A stretch of 64,000 bases of DNA from Candidatus Coatesiibacteriota bacterium (GCA_030602715.1 JAUVZD010000012.1:46242-110241), one strand, 5' to 3'. Positions 7,833 to 17,030 are shown, numbered from the stretch's first letter. Notes: a model not told the origin generated them from the letters alone. Made by a program: numbers and translations.

Positions 7833-9863
7833 TTGACAACTCGCCTATCCTTTCTTATCCTTGCGGTAGTGTCCTACCATTCAAAAGTATATATCGCTGT
7901 TCTTCTCGGGCTTGCATCAGCCCTCTCTGTTCTGAGCGGATGCTCCCTCTCCCCGCCACAACATTCCCCGCGCATATATCTGCTTTATCCCCTGGATTCG
8001 GCAGGGGTTGGCGACCCTCCCTGCGGTTGGGTGGAGGTCTTCGCCGAAACTTCCGGTGACGAACTGCTCTACAGCGGAAAAGCCCACCAACTGCTGGTCT
8101 GCCCGGAGGGGCTGTTGGAACTTGAGCGTTCTTTCTGGATACACCTGGATGGTAAAAGCGGCAACCTGCTACTGTATAAAGAGAAGCAGAAACCGCTCGG
8201 CAGAATTGTAACCCTGGCTGGGAATGAGGACGGGTCCTATGTCTGCACGGCTGACTTTGGCGAGGGTGAAGAGCAATCCTTCTCCACTATGGAAAACATC
8301 TACCCGATGGATTCCGCTTATCTTCTCCCCCAGCTTCTACCCCGGGGAACAACCTCATTCACCCTGCTCAATCCGCTAGACCTGTCCCGTTATTCAGCAG
8401 AGACACAGACCATATCCACAGGCGACGGAGAGATTCAGTGGCGCTTGTATGGCGACGGAGAGCTCATCATGGAGATGAGATTGGATGAAGATGGAGTCCT
8501 GATTGAGGGGAAGGACCGCCTGCAAGGTCTCCTCATTCAGCCGGCGGAGGAACTCCCCTCAATGCTTGTCCCTGCACCACTGATGGTAGCCGAAACCCCC
8601 TGGCCGCAGACCGACCCTCAGGCTCCTTTCCAGGCATATGTGCGAGCAACTCTGATAGGGGTGGATGTTGACGGTGGAGTGCTCTCAAGCGTCAGCCAGA
8701 GCTTCACCGGGATTGCCTACGGTGGAACTATCAGCGGGGTCTTCACCCTTATGTCCCCCCCGACACCGACGGAACCGACCTCACCAGCGAAGACCAAGCC
8801 CCCACCAACGGAGGAGGTATTCATACCATATAAACTTCCTCCAGCTATTGATGAAATCTTACAGGAACTCTCCTCGCCCAACGCAAACCAGCAGGAGACC
8901 GCCGACCGTCTTGCCCGCTGGATGGCGGTAAACATTGTGCCCGCTCCAATGGACCATCACCCTATACACCTGCTGAGCTCCGGTTCAGGCTCCGAACAAG
9001 GTATTGCCTCCGCGGGCGCCCTTCTGGCGAGCCGACTGGGGCTTTCCGCCCGCCCCATCTTCGGCTTGCTCTACGACCCCTTCTACGGCGGCCTGCGGGA
9101 GGGTCACTGGTTGGAGGTATTCTTACCGGGTAGGGGCTGGGTGGCTTACGACTTACTGCGGGGCAAGGAGGCGGGCGGAGACCGCATCCGACTTGCGGTG
9201 GGAGCGGAAGCCCTAACAGCTCATCTGCTCTCCCTGGACTGCACTCTGTTAAGCAAGCCCCCGTCCGCCGACATCTTCCTCCCCCTGGACAACACCTTCT
9301 ATTATTATTGCCAGGATCAAAGGATTGCCAGCGCCCATCTCTTCCGCAAAAGCTCCACCAGCGACAAGCTCAGCTTCCGGGTGGAAAGCCCGGCACTGAT
9401 ATATGAGGGCTATCTACGCCTGCCCACCACCAAGGATTATGGGGAGCTGTTGATAACCCCATCGGAGAATTCCGAGGAGGCGGAACTTTTTCCCTTCCAA
9501 CAAGCCCTATCCTTCCCCCTCTATCCGCTGAATGGCGAAACCCAACCGATAATACCCGGCGACTTCTACAACCCGGCGACCTTCCTGGTGCTCCTCCACT
9601 ACTCCGGCGCAATCAAGGGTTCATCACCGCTCATACTGCAGAGCATCTGGTCGCCCTTGCAGATGGACGGCGACCTCCTCTGGCAGGGGGCGGGGGGAAT
9701 GGAGGTGGGCGGGGAGTATTTGGATGCGGAGGTCTATCTGCTGCAACCACTGGGGCTCTATCTCTGGGTGAGCCCGGATGGCGAGCTACTTGGTCTGGAA
9801 TGGGAGGGGGTCAGCGCCAAGTCGGAGGGGAGTGAGCTAGAGGGGAAAGGAGGTGAGAGTTGA
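7833..9863 (+). CDS. Lipoprotein with transglutaminase-like domain lacking the catalytic cysteine
   Basis: A 676-residue product whose N-terminus has a hydrophobic stretch ending in 'LSVLSGCSLS', a good lipobox. The exact start is uncertain: the track uses TTG 7833, and GTG 7869 would also give a signal peptide; neither has a clear ribosome site. Around residues 340-450 there is a transglutaminase-like core: 'ASAGALLASRLGLSARPIFG', 'GHWLEVFLPGRGWVAYD'. In active enzymes a Cys precedes the first of these helices, His sits in the H-W-E-V strand and Asp ends the next strand. Here His and Asp are kept but the Cys position reads 'SEQGIAS', with no Cys. The rest is beta-rich and unrecognised, with a Pro/Thr-rich linker near 305-325. 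Probably an envelope structural or binding protein rather than an active cross-linker. Confidence 0.65.
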   Translation: MTTRLSFLILAVVSYHSKVYIAVLLGLASALSVLSGCSLSPPQHSPRIYLLYPLDSAGVGDPPCGWVEVFAETSGDELLYSGKAHQLLVCPEGLLELERSFWIHLDGKSGNLLLYKEKQKPLGRIVTLAGNEDGSYVCTADFGEGEEQSFSTMENIYPMDSAYLLPQLLPRGTTSFTLLNPLDLSRYSAETQTISTGDGEIQWRLYGDGELIMEMRLDEDGVLIEGKDRLQGLLIQPAEELPSMLVPAPLMVAETPWPQTDPQAPFQAYVRATLIGVDVDGGVLSSVSQSFTGIAYGGTISGVFTLMSPPTPTEPTSPAKTKPPPTEEVFIPYKLPPAIDEILQELSSPNANQQETADRLARWMAVNIVPAPMDHHPIHLLSSGSGSEQGIASAGALLASRLGLSARPIFGLLYDPFYGGLREGHWLEVFLPGRGWVAYDLLRGKEAGGDRIRLAVGAEALTAHLLSLDCTLLSKPPSADIFLPLDNTFYYYCQDQRIASAHLFRKSSTSDKLSFRVESPALIYEGYLRLPTTKDYGELLITPSENSEEAELFPFQQALSFPLYPLNGETQPIIPGDFYNPATFLVLLHYSGAIKGSSPLILQSIWSPLQMDGDLLWQGAGGMEVGGEYLDAEVYLLQPLGLYLWVSPDGELLGLEWEGVSAKSEGSELEGKGGES

Positions 9864-9900
9864 TTTAATAAGCGATTAACAATTAAAAAGCTAAATCGGT

Positions 9901-10101
9901 CTATACTGTATCAAATTGTAAACTCTTCAGCATTTCCGCAGGGACGCGCTTGCTCAAGCCCAGCATTTCAATGCCAACCACATTTCCATTGGCGTCATAG
10001 TCAAGAATAACCCCCGGTCTAACTTCCTCAGACTCAACGATTGCTGATTCATCAAGCCTAAAATACAGGGCGTCATTTTTATGGTCCACTTTTAGTCTCA
10101 T
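9901..10101 (-). CDS. DUF2283 family small protein
   Basis: 66 residues: 'MRLKVDHKNDALYFRLDESAIVES', 'EVRPGVILDYDANGNVVGIEML'. This matches the DUF2283 pattern, in which 'D..D.LY.....' is followed by 'G..LDYD..G.VVGIEI'. It starts two bases after the stop of the DUF4258 gene, so the two are one transcript. DUF2283 proteins often pair with DUF4258 partners in toxin-antitoxin-like modules; DUF2283 would be the likely antitoxin, which is inference. The local sequence is AT-richer than its neighbours. Confidence 0.75.
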   Translation of the reverse strand: MRLKVDHKNDALYFRLDESAIVESEEVRPGVILDYDANGNVVGIEMLGLSKRVPAEMLKSLQFDTV

Positions 10102-10103
10102 GA

Positions 10104-10346
10104 TTATCTCCTTATTCTGCGGTTGAAAAAGATAGTTACGATTCTCTGGGGCTTAAGGTCTGGATTCACCACAATGTGCAAATATCGTCCCTCATAATCT
10201 TCAATTGCTCTAATGTAGTGAACCATACCATTATCCTTCAACTCCTTTCTCTCCGGATCTTCCATAGCCAATTTTACCCAATCTTCTAGGATATTCCGTT
10301 CACCTAGCATATCATAAGCATGTTCGGAAAATTCATACTCGGTCAT
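10104..10346 (-). CDS. DUF4258 family small protein, possible toxin partner
   Basis: 80 residues: 'YEFSEHAYDMLGERNILEDWV', then 'YIRAIEDYEGRYLHIVVNPD....IVTIFFNRRIRR'. The 'H....R.I....V' helix and the final 'V.T.F..RR.R' strand fit DUF4258, a small fold related to RelE/BrnT-like toxins. It is the first gene of a two-gene unit with DUF2283; AAAGG lies upstream of the ATG and a -10-like TATAAT (minus strand, 10406-10411) about 60 bases upstream. Toxin activity is only inferred from gene size and pairing. Confidence 0.65.
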   Translation of the reverse strand: MTEYEFSEHAYDMLGERNILEDWVKLAMEDPERKELKDNGMVHYIRAIEDYEGRYLHIVVNPDLKPQRIVTIFFNRRIRR

Positions 10347-10483
10347 GGAATAACCTTTCCAAGAGTTTCACTTTATCATATGATTACAACTTCCATTTCA
10401 TACAGATTATACAAAATTTTTTGATTAAATTGCTAATTTTTACGTCCAATCTTCACCTTTTTCAAAAATATGTTAATAACCCC

Positions 10484-11218
10484 ATGACCGTCCCCAAATT
10501 CATCACCTATCCCCCCTTTGAGAGCGATGAGCGGGTGGGCACCCTCACAACTACCCGGCACGCCTTGCCCACTATGAAAGGCGGCTCGCGTGCCGAGGGG
10601 GAGATTGCCCACCTCTGCCGGGTGGTGGGCTTGGAGGTGGACAGGCTGGCGACAGCCCAGCAGGTGCACGGCGATGTGGTCGTTCGGGTCAGGGCTTCCG
10701 GGCGGATGGTCCTTCCCGACACCGATGCGCTGATAACTTGTGAGCCGGGAAGGATACTTGCGGTATTTACCGCCGACTGCGTCCCCGGCTTGCTCTACGA
10801 CAGCCGAAGCCCGGCAGTCGGGATCTTCCACGCCGGCTGGCGGGGGACGCTGGCGAACATCGCCGAGAGGACGGTGTCCACTATGATTAAAGAATTCAAC
10901 ACCCGCCCCGGCGACCTTCTGGTGGCTTTAGGTCCCGCCATCTGCGGGGATAACTATGTCGTGGGCAGGGAGGTGGGGAAGAAGTTCATCTCCAGATTTG
11001 GTGAAAACAACCCCCATATAACCGTTGATGATGGGGGCATCAAGCCGGATCTGCGGGGCTTAATCAGCGCTCAGTTGGAGGCGCTCGGCGTTCCCGGTAA
11101 GTCCATCTACATCCACCCCCAGTGCACATTTGCCGAAGAATCCTGGTGGTATTCCTATCGTCGTGAGGGGGAGAGAGCCGAGCGGATGATGAGTTCCATC
11201 TGGCTGAAGTCCGCCTAA
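10484..11218 (+). CDS. pgeF: Peptidoglycan editing factor PgeF / YfiH-family multicopper polyphenol oxidoreductase
   Basis: The product carries the family marks 'VFTADCVPGLLYD', 'VGIFHAGWRGTLANIAERTV' and 'ALGPAICGDNYVVG', with His/Cys residues placed to form the YfiH/LACC1 active site. Members have been described as purine nucleoside phosphorylase/adenosine deaminase-like enzymes and as a peptidoglycan editing factor that removes wrongly inserted amino acids from precursors. I prefer ATG 10484 over the track's TTG 10421, since the extra 21 residues are hydrophobic, AT-rich and not part of the family. The predicted length of 244 residues is normal. It is followed 84 bases later by sbcD. Confidence 0.85.
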   Translation: MTVPKFITYPPFESDERVGTLTTTRHALPTMKGGSRAEGEIAHLCRVVGLEVDRLATAQQVHGDVVVRVRASGRMVLPDTDALITCEPGRILAVFTADCVPGLLYDSRSPAVGIFHAGWRGTLANIAERTVSTMIKEFNTRPGDLLVALGPAICGDNYVVGREVGKKFISRFGENNPHITVDDGGIKPDLRGLISAQLEALGVPGKSIYIHPQCTFAEESWWYSYRREGERAERMMSSIWLKSA

Positions 11219-11302
11219 ATCCCCCCCAAAAAAATCCCTCCTCACCCTCCGATTTTCCTTTACTCAACATATGTTTTGTGGTATGTTACAGACGGTGATA
11301 CT

Positions 11303-12559
11303 ATGCCCGCCAAGAATAATTCCATCGTCCGCATACTCCATCTCGCCGACCTCCATCTGGGGGAACTTCCCCATAACCCCCCGGCGGGAGCTGACTCCAC
11401 CCGCTCCCGCTTCCAGGACCTGCTCGCCACTCTGGACTCCGCCGTGGAGCTTGCAGTCAGCAGACCGGTTGACGCCCTGCTCATCGCCGGCGACGCCTTC
11501 AACTCCCCCCATCCATCTCCACTCCACCTGCGGGAGCTGGCGATCCGCCTGCGCAGACTCCTTGACGCCAACATCCCCATCGTCGCCATACCCGGCAACC
11601 ATGACTCCGCCCCCAGACCGGGCAAAGCCTGCCCATTGGAAGCCCTCTCCGCCCTCGGAGTGCCCGGCTTCCACCTGGCAACCTCCCCCCGGCTACTAAC
11701 CGTCCACCTGGCACACGGAAAGGGACCGCTCTATGTCCTCGCTCTGCCCTGGCCCTCCCGCTCCTGGCTGGGGGAGGACTTATCCCGGGCATCCGATGTC
11801 AACCAAGCCCTAAAAAGCACCATCATCTCCCGGGTATCCAGCCTGTCTTCTAAAATCCCTCCCCACCGCCCATCACTGCTCCTGGCACACATCAGCCTGG
11901 CGGGAAGCAAGCTGAGCGACAATCTCCCCGCTCACATCGGCGGGGACATTCCCTTCCCCCCCAGCCGGCTCCTGCCCAAGCCCCTGCTCTACGGCGCCCT
12001 GGGGCATCACCATCACCACCAAGCCCTGACCACTGCGGACCGCAGACCGCTGGTATATGCCGGCTCGCCGGCGCCCCTAAGCTTCGCCGAAGGGGGGCAG
12101 ACCAAGGGCTGTGTGCTGGTCACCATTGCAGAGGGAAAAGCCGACTGGGAGTTTGTCCCCCTGCCCGGCAGACCCCTGCGCCAACTGGTGGTGGATTTGC
12201 GGGGTAGAGGTGAGCCCTTCAAGGTGATGGAGCAAGCCCTGCAGGATGAGCCGCTCGGAGAAGCCATTCTGCGCATCAAGGTGAGAATTGGGGAGGAGGA
12301 GGAGACGCTGGATTGGAAGCGGATGAAAGAGGTGGTGCAGGGGAAGAAAGTCTATCACTTCACCGGCTTCCAGATGGAGCGGGAGCAGTCCAGGCGGGCT
12401 GCGCCCTCCGCCATCAACCCCCGCCTGCCGGTCCTCAGCGCCCTGGAGGAATTTTTCGGCGACAACCCCCGCATGCGCTCCCGCAAGAAAGCACTCTTAG
12501 AACTCGCCGAGGAACTGCTTAGAAGGATCAGGGGAAGCGAAAGGGGGGCTCGCTGGTGA
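11303..12559 (+). CDS. sbcD: Exonuclease subunit SbcD (Mre11-like)
   Basis: The N-terminal half has all calcineurin-like phosphoesterase motifs of the Mre11/SbcD nuclease: 'LHLADLHLG', 'LLIAGDAFNSPHPS', 'VAIPGNHDSAPRPG', 'LLLAHISLAGSK' and 'YGALGHHHHHQAL', which bind two Mn ions. With SbcC it forms a complex that cuts hairpin DNA and processes blocked double-strand ends. ATG 11303 replaces the track's TTG 11276 because homology begins at 'VRILHLADLHLGE'. The stop overlaps the sbcC start (TGATG), so the two are translationally coupled. The C-terminal capping domain is less conserved, as usual. Confidence 0.92.
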   Translation: MPAKNNSIVRILHLADLHLGELPHNPPAGADSTRSRFQDLLATLDSAVELAVSRPVDALLIAGDAFNSPHPSPLHLRELAIRLRRLLDANIPIVAIPGNHDSAPRPGKACPLEALSALGVPGFHLATSPRLLTVHLAHGKGPLYVLALPWPSRSWLGEDLSRASDVNQALKSTIISRVSSLSSKIPPHRPSLLLAHISLAGSKLSDNLPAHIGGDIPFPPSRLLPKPLLYGALGHHHHHQALTTADRRPLVYAGSPAPLSFAEGGQTKGCVLVTIAEGKADWEFVPLPGRPLRQLVVDLRGRGEPFKVMEQALQDEPLGEAILRIKVRIGEEEETLDWKRMKEVVQGKKVYHFTGFQMEREQSRRAAPSAINPRLPVLSALEEFFGDNPRMRSRKKALLELAEELLRRIRGSERGARW

Positions 12560-15500
12560 TGATACCCCAGCTCCTCAGGTTGGAGAACTTCCTCAGTTAC
12601 GGTTCTGAGCCGGTGCAGGTGGAATTCAGCGGATTGGGATGCGCCTGCCTCTCCGGCGGGAACGGAGCGGGAAAGAGCGCCCTGCTGGAGGCAATGACCT
12701 GGGCTCTTTGGGGTAAAGCCCGGGGGGGCAACATTGAAGCGGACCGGCTTATTAACGCCTCCGCCCGTGCTAGCGGGGGGCGGATGAGGGTGGTCCTGGA
12801 GTTCATCTGTAATGGCGATTTGTATAAGGTGGAACGCTGGTTTCAGAAGAAGGGCAAGAGCGCAAACACCACCCTTACCCTCTGGGTCTATAATTCGTCT
12901 AAAAAAAGCTACCAGTTGTGGTCGGAGGGAGTGAGGCAGACCCAGAGGCTTCTTCTGGAACTGCTCGGTCTGGATTACGAGACCTTCATCACCACCAGCT
13001 TCCTGCTGCAGGGGCAGGCGGACCGCTTCCATCGGGCAAGCGACTCCGAGAAGAAGGAGATACTGGGCAGAATCCTGGGGCTTTCGCTCTACGACCGTCT
13101 GGCTGAGACCGCAAGGGAGGAAGCCCGCCTGACCGAAGGTCAACTGGAAGCTCTGGAGGGCGAACGCTCAAGCCTTAGAGCCGCTCTGCGTGATGAGGGT
13201 GGTGTGTTGAGGGAGCTGGAAGAGGTCCAGGGGAAGGTGCAGGCGCTTGAAGGCGAACTGAGCGATAAGCGAGAAAAGTTGGATAAGTTGGGCGGGGAGC
13301 TTGCACAACTGGGGGAGAAGCTGGGTAAACTGAGGGCTCTGCGAGAGGAGAGGGAAAAGCTCGCAGACGAGCTTTCCGCTTTGGGCAATCAGGAGCAGGC
13401 AGCGAAAAGAGAGCTTTCCAGCCTGAAGGAGTTGCTCGCCAGAAGCGACGATATCCGCTCCGCCGCAAAAGAGCAGGCCAGCCTGCAAGCCGAGGCTGAG
13501 CGCTGGGGGAAGCTCCTTGCCGAGGACAGCACTCTGACGGGGAAGATAACCGCTCTGGAGAAGGAGATTGCCCAGAGGGAGAGGGGGTTACTCTCCGAGA
13601 GGGCGACCCTTAGAGAAGAGGTATCCGCCCTGAAGGGGGAGCTAAAATCCATCTCCTCCCTACTCGCCGAAGAGAAGGGGTTGCGCGCCAAGCTTGCCGA
13701 GGGGGAGGGGTTAGCCGAAGAGATGGTGAAACAGGAAGAGCTGGCGGAAAAGGCGAAAGAGCTTGAGGGGATGGCGGAGGCTTTGCGCCGGGAGCTCTCC
13801 GCCCTGAGGGGCAGGAAGCAGGCTGAGCTGGCTTCCCAAAGAGAACGGCTCTCCAAGCTGGAGGCGCTCTCCGGTGAGTTCTCCAAAATGCAAGAGGAGT
13901 CGGCACAACTTGAGACGCTTTTCAGGGAACGTGAAGGGAAGGAGGGGGCTCTTTCCAATATCGGTCGGAAAACCACCGAAAATGAGAGGGAGTTAGCCTC
14001 CTGCGGTCAGGGGCTGACAGCTATTGCCCACAGGCTCTCCGCTCTGGGTGAGCTCTCCACCACCGCCCGGGGGGCAGACGCCGTCTGTCCCCTATGCCGC
14101 AGAGAATTGGACCGGGCAAGCCGGGAGGAGGTGGTAGCTCACCTGGCTGACGAGGAAGAGGCTCTCCGTAAGGAAGAAGCCCTCCTCCAAGAGAAGGAGA
14201 AGGAGTTACTGGATGAGGGGGGAAGACTGAGCGAGCTCCAGAGCCACCTCAAGGAGGAGATTGAGGAGTTGAAGTTGCGCACAAAACCGCTTTCCGCCCT
14301 CCTCTGGCGAATGGAGCAAGCCCGTCGGGAACTTGCCCACCGGGAAGAGCATGAAGCCGAAGCGGACAAGCTCTCCCGTCACCTGGCACAGGGCAAGGGC
14401 TTAGACCCCAAGCTGGAGGAAAGACTGGAGGATGCCCTGCAAGAGGTCTCCCTCCTCGGCTACGACCCCAAACGCCACCTGCAGATGCAGGGGGAACTTT
14501 CAGCGATAAGGGCTCTGGGCGAGCGGCTGAGGGAGATAGAGGACGCCGGGGTGCGCCAGGCGGAGGTGGAAGCTCGGATGGAGGAGCTGGAAGGGAAGCT
14601 GGTTGTTCTGGAGCGGGCGTTGGATGAGAGAAGCTACGCCCGGGAACTCCTTCAACGGAGAGAAAGGACGGCGGAAAGAAGACGCTCTCTGGGCTACGAC
14701 CGCCGGGCACACAATCAGGTGGAGGTGGAGCTTGAGCGCCTTGCCGGGGCGCAGGAGCGCTTAATAGAGCTAACCCTCGCCAAGGAACGGGAAGAAAATC
14801 TGGGTTCTATGCTCTCCCAGCTTGCCGAGCAGAGCGCCTCAAGGCGAGAGAGGTTCTCCCACCTTGAAGGGGAACTATCCACTTATGAGGAATACTCCAA
14901 GCGCTGGGAGCAAGCCAAAGAGCGACAAAAACAGTTGAAAGAGGAGCTGGGCGCCCTGGAGACGGAGAAAGCTCAACTGGATAGGCAAGAGGGAGCTCTC
15001 AAGGAGAGGCTTTCGGCACTCAATGAAAACCGCAAGCGGGCGGACCAGCTGAGGGTTAAGGTTGGGGAGCTAAGGGAGAGAGATCGCTTGGCACGGCTCC
15101 TGGCGGAGGCTTGCGGTCGCCGGGGGGTGCAGGCTCGGATGATAGAGACCGTGCTTGACGAGCTGGAACGTTCCGCTAATGCCATCCTTGCCACCCTGAC
15201 CGGAGGCTCTTTGCACCTGCGCCTCATCACTCAGGAGCTGACCAAAGGAGGTAGAAAACGGGAGGTATTACGGGTGGTGGTAAGTCAGGGGGGAAGCCGG
15301 CGACCCTTTGAGCTTTTCAGCGGGGGGGAGGCTTTCCGCATCAGCTTCGCCCTTCGGTTGGCAATCTCCCGACTGCTGGTGGGGGGAAATGGAGAGAGTC
15401 CCCCCTTTCTGGTGATAGACGAGGGCTTCGGCACCCAGGACGCCGAGGGGATAGAGGCTATGATTGAGACCATCGGCAAGGTGAGCGCCGATTTCGCCCT

Positions 15501-15606
15501 CATTCTGGTCATCACCCACCTGGAGGAGCTCAAATCCCGCTTTGAACGGGTGATAGAGGTGGAGCGGGACGGGGGAGGATTCTCCCGGGTGAGGGTGGGG
15601 GGATAG
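12559..15606 (+). CDS. sbcC: Exonuclease subunit SbcC (Rad50-like ATPase)
   Basis: 1015 residues with the complete SMC-type layout. The N-terminal Walker A is 'LSGGNGAGKSALLEAMTWALWG', then a Q-loop region 'TSFLLQGQADRFH'. Two long coiled-coil arms flank a zinc hook 'AVCPLCRRELD' at about residue 515. The C-terminal signature is 'FELFSGGEAFRISFALRLA' and the Walker B is 'FLVIDEGFGTQD'. It is the ATPase and tether of the SbcCD nuclease in DNA repair. GTG 12556 and ATG 12559 are both possible starts; ATG 12559 overlaps the sbcD stop by one base and has AGGGGG upstream. The coiled coil is Glu/Leu/Arg-rich, which explains the long antisense ORFs in the track here. Confidence 0.95.
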   Translation: MIPQLLRLENFLSYGSEPVQVEFSGLGCACLSGGNGAGKSALLEAMTWALWGKARGGNIEADRLINASARASGGRMRVVLEFICNGDLYKVERWFQKKGKSANTTLTLWVYNSSKKSYQLWSEGVRQTQRLLLELLGLDYETFITTSFLLQGQADRFHRASDSEKKEILGRILGLSLYDRLAETAREEARLTEGQLEALEGERSSLRAALRDEGGVLRELEEVQGKVQALEGELSDKREKLDKLGGELAQLGEKLGKLRALREEREKLADELSALGNQEQAAKRELSSLKELLARSDDIRSAAKEQASLQAEAERWGKLLAEDSTLTGKITALEKEIAQRERGLLSERATLREEVSALKGELKSISSLLAEEKGLRAKLAEGEGLAEEMVKQEELAEKAKELEGMAEALRRELSALRGRKQAELASQRERLSKLEALSGEFSKMQEESAQLETLFREREGKEGALSNIGRKTTENERELASCGQGLTAIAHRLSALGELSTTARGADAVCPLCRRELDRASREEVVAHLADEEEALRKEEALLQEKEKELLDEGGRLSELQSHLKEEIEELKLRTKPLSALLWRMEQARRELAHREEHEAEADKLSRHLAQGKGLDPKLEERLEDALQEVSLLGYDPKRHLQMQGELSAIRALGERLREIEDAGVRQAEVEARMEELEGKLVVLERALDERSYARELLQRRERTAERRRSLGYDRRAHNQVEVELERLAGAQERLIELTLAKEREENLGSMLSQLAEQSASRRERFSHLEGELSTYEEYSKRWEQAKERQKQLKEELGALETEKAQLDRQEGALKERLSALNENRKRADQLRVKVGELRERDRLARLLAEACGRRGVQARMIETVLDELERSANAILATLTGGSLHLRLITQELTKGGRKREVLRVVVSQGGSRRPFELFSGGEAFRISFALRLAISRLLVGGNGESPPFLVIDEGFGTQDAEGIEAMIETIGKVSADFALILVITHLEELKSRFERVIEVERDGGGFSRVRVGG

Positions 15607-15682
15607 ACGTCTCCGATAAGGGCGAGGATGGTATCCTCACCTTCTATAGGAAACTTTATAAACCACCCCACCAACATTTCCA

Positions 15683-15711
15683 TTGCCAAGAATCTCCGCC
15701 TGGTGTATCAT
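15683..15711 (+). promoter_or_regulatory. Predicted sigma-70-type promoter for the LeuC-like gene
   Basis: TTGCCA (-35) and TATCAT (-10) are separated by exactly 17 bases, ending 50 bases before the ATG at 15762. It lies in the 155-base gap after sbcC, which otherwise shows only a small GAGGAT/ATCCTC hairpin at 15624-15638. Confidence 0.5.
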
Positions 15712-15761
15712 CAACCATCCACAGAGTATTCCAACTGACAAAAACCACCGGGAGTCAATCC

Positions 15762-17030
15762 ATGCCCCACACCATCGCCGAAAAAATCCTCTCCGACCAT
15801 GCAGGTGAGGAAGTCAAAGCCGGACAGCGCATCTGGGCGGATGTGGATATGGCGGTAGCGCGGGATTTCGGCGGTCCCAACTGCGTGCTGGAATACGAAC
15901 AGCACTTCGGCGAGGGTTCCGTCGCCGACCCCGATAAAATTGCCTTCACCTTTGATTATCAGGCGCCGGCAAAGGACACCAAGGTGGCAAACAACCAGCA
16001 AATCTGCAGAGAGTTCGCCCGCAAACAGAACATCCCCCACCTCTACGATGTCAACACCGGCATCGGTCAGCACATCCTGCTTGAAAACGGGCTGGTCTCC
16101 CCCGGTTCGCTCATCATCGGCACCGACAGCCACATGAACCTGCTCGGCGCTGTGGGCTCCATGTCTTTAGGGATGGGCACCACCGACATAGTCGCTACCT
16201 GGAAGGGGGGTAGGCTATGGTTTCGGGTTCCCCAGACCATCAGGGTCAATCTGGTAGGGGAGCTTACACCGCCGAGTTGCGCCAAGGACCTCATCCTGGC
16301 ACTCCTCCGGGATACCGACTCCGAAGCCCTTAACTATAGAGCGCTGGAGTTCACCGGTGGCGGCACCGAGGGGATGGACCTTGCCGGTCGGCTGACCATC
16401 TGCTCCATGATAACCGAGTCCGGGGGGAAGGTGGGCTTCTTCTCCCCCGGCAAAGCAGTCCTGGACTGGCTCTCCCCACGGATGGATGAAACCCCTCAAC
16501 CCATATCCGCCGACGAGGGAGCGGAGTATGTTGAGGAGTTCGACTTTGACCTCGCCGAGATAGTTCCCCTCATCGCCTGTCCGCACACGCCGGATAATGT
16601 GAAGACGGTTCAGGAGGTAATCGGTGAAAAGATAGATTCCGCCTTCATCGGCAGTTGCACCAACGGCCGGATAGAGGACCTGAGGATAGCGGCGAAAATC
16701 ATTGAAAGGGCCGGGCGCAAGCTGGCAAAGGGGATGCGCCTTACGGTGGTGCCGGCGACTATGGAGGTAGCCAAAGCCGCCCTCAGCGAGGGCCTCTGGG
16801 AGATATTCCTGGAAGCCGGCGCTATGGTCACCAATCCCGGCTGTTCCCTATGCACCATCGGTCATCACGGTGTGCTCTACGCCGGCGAACGGCTCATCTC
16901 CACCTCCAACCGCAATTTCTTGCACAAGCTGGGTCGGGATGCGTATGTCTATCTGGCAAGCCCGGCTACGGTGTCAGCAAGTGCGGTGGCGGGGGCAATC
17001 GCCGACCCGAGTGATTATATCCAACCTTGA
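15762..17030 (+). CDS. leuC: Aconitase-family hydro-lyase, 3-isopropylmalate/homoaconitate dehydratase large subunit type
   Basis: 422 residues, the length of the short (archaeal-type) LeuC/HacA large subunits. Motifs: 'ITP'-less N-terminus 'TIAEKILSDHAG', 'GTDSHMNLLGAVGSMSLGMGTTDIV', 'FIGSCTNGRIEDL' and 'NPGCSLCTIGHHGVL'. The Cys of GSCTN and the two in PGCSLC are the [4Fe-4S] ligands. The family isomerises 2-isopropylmalate or homologues by dehydration and rehydration, and needs a separate small (LeuD) subunit. No leuD or other leucine gene is next to it, unlike most leuCD pairs, so the substrate is left open among isopropylmalate, citramalate/methylmalate and homoaconitate. The stop is at 17028-17030 and a short gap with several AT-rich boxes follows. 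Confidence 0.85.
   Translation: MPHTIAEKILSDHAGEEVKAGQRIWADVDMAVARDFGGPNCVLEYEQHFGEGSVADPDKIAFTFDYQAPAKDTKVANNQQICREFARKQNIPHLYDVNTGIGQHILLENGLVSPGSLIIGTDSHMNLLGAVGSMSLGMGTTDIVATWKGGRLWFRVPQTIRVNLVGELTPPSCAKDLILALLRDTDSEALNYRALEFTGGGTEGMDLAGRLTICSMITESGGKVGFFSPGKAVLDWLSPRMDETPQPISADEGAEYVEEFDFDLAEIVPLIACPHTPDNVKTVQEVIGEKIDSAFIGSCTNGRIEDLRIAAKIIERAGRKLAKGMRLTVVPATMEVAKAALSEGLWEIFLEAGAMVTNPGCSLCTIGHHGVLYAGERLISTSNRNFLHKLGRDAYVYLASPATVSASAVAGAIADPSDYIQP

Noticed and set aside
7869-7871. GTG 7869 as the definite start of the transglutaminase-like lipoprotein
   Set aside because: It is plausible for the signal peptide but has no better ribosome site than TTG 7833, so the choice is left open.
12355-14710. 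Several long minus-strand ORFs across sbcC
   Set aside because: They arise from the biased Glu/Leu/Arg codons of the SbcC coiled coil; sbcC itself has all its motifs.
15624-15638. GAGGAT/ATCCTC hairpin after sbcC as a terminator
   Set aside because: The six-base stem with a three-base loop has no T-run, so it is too weak to call.
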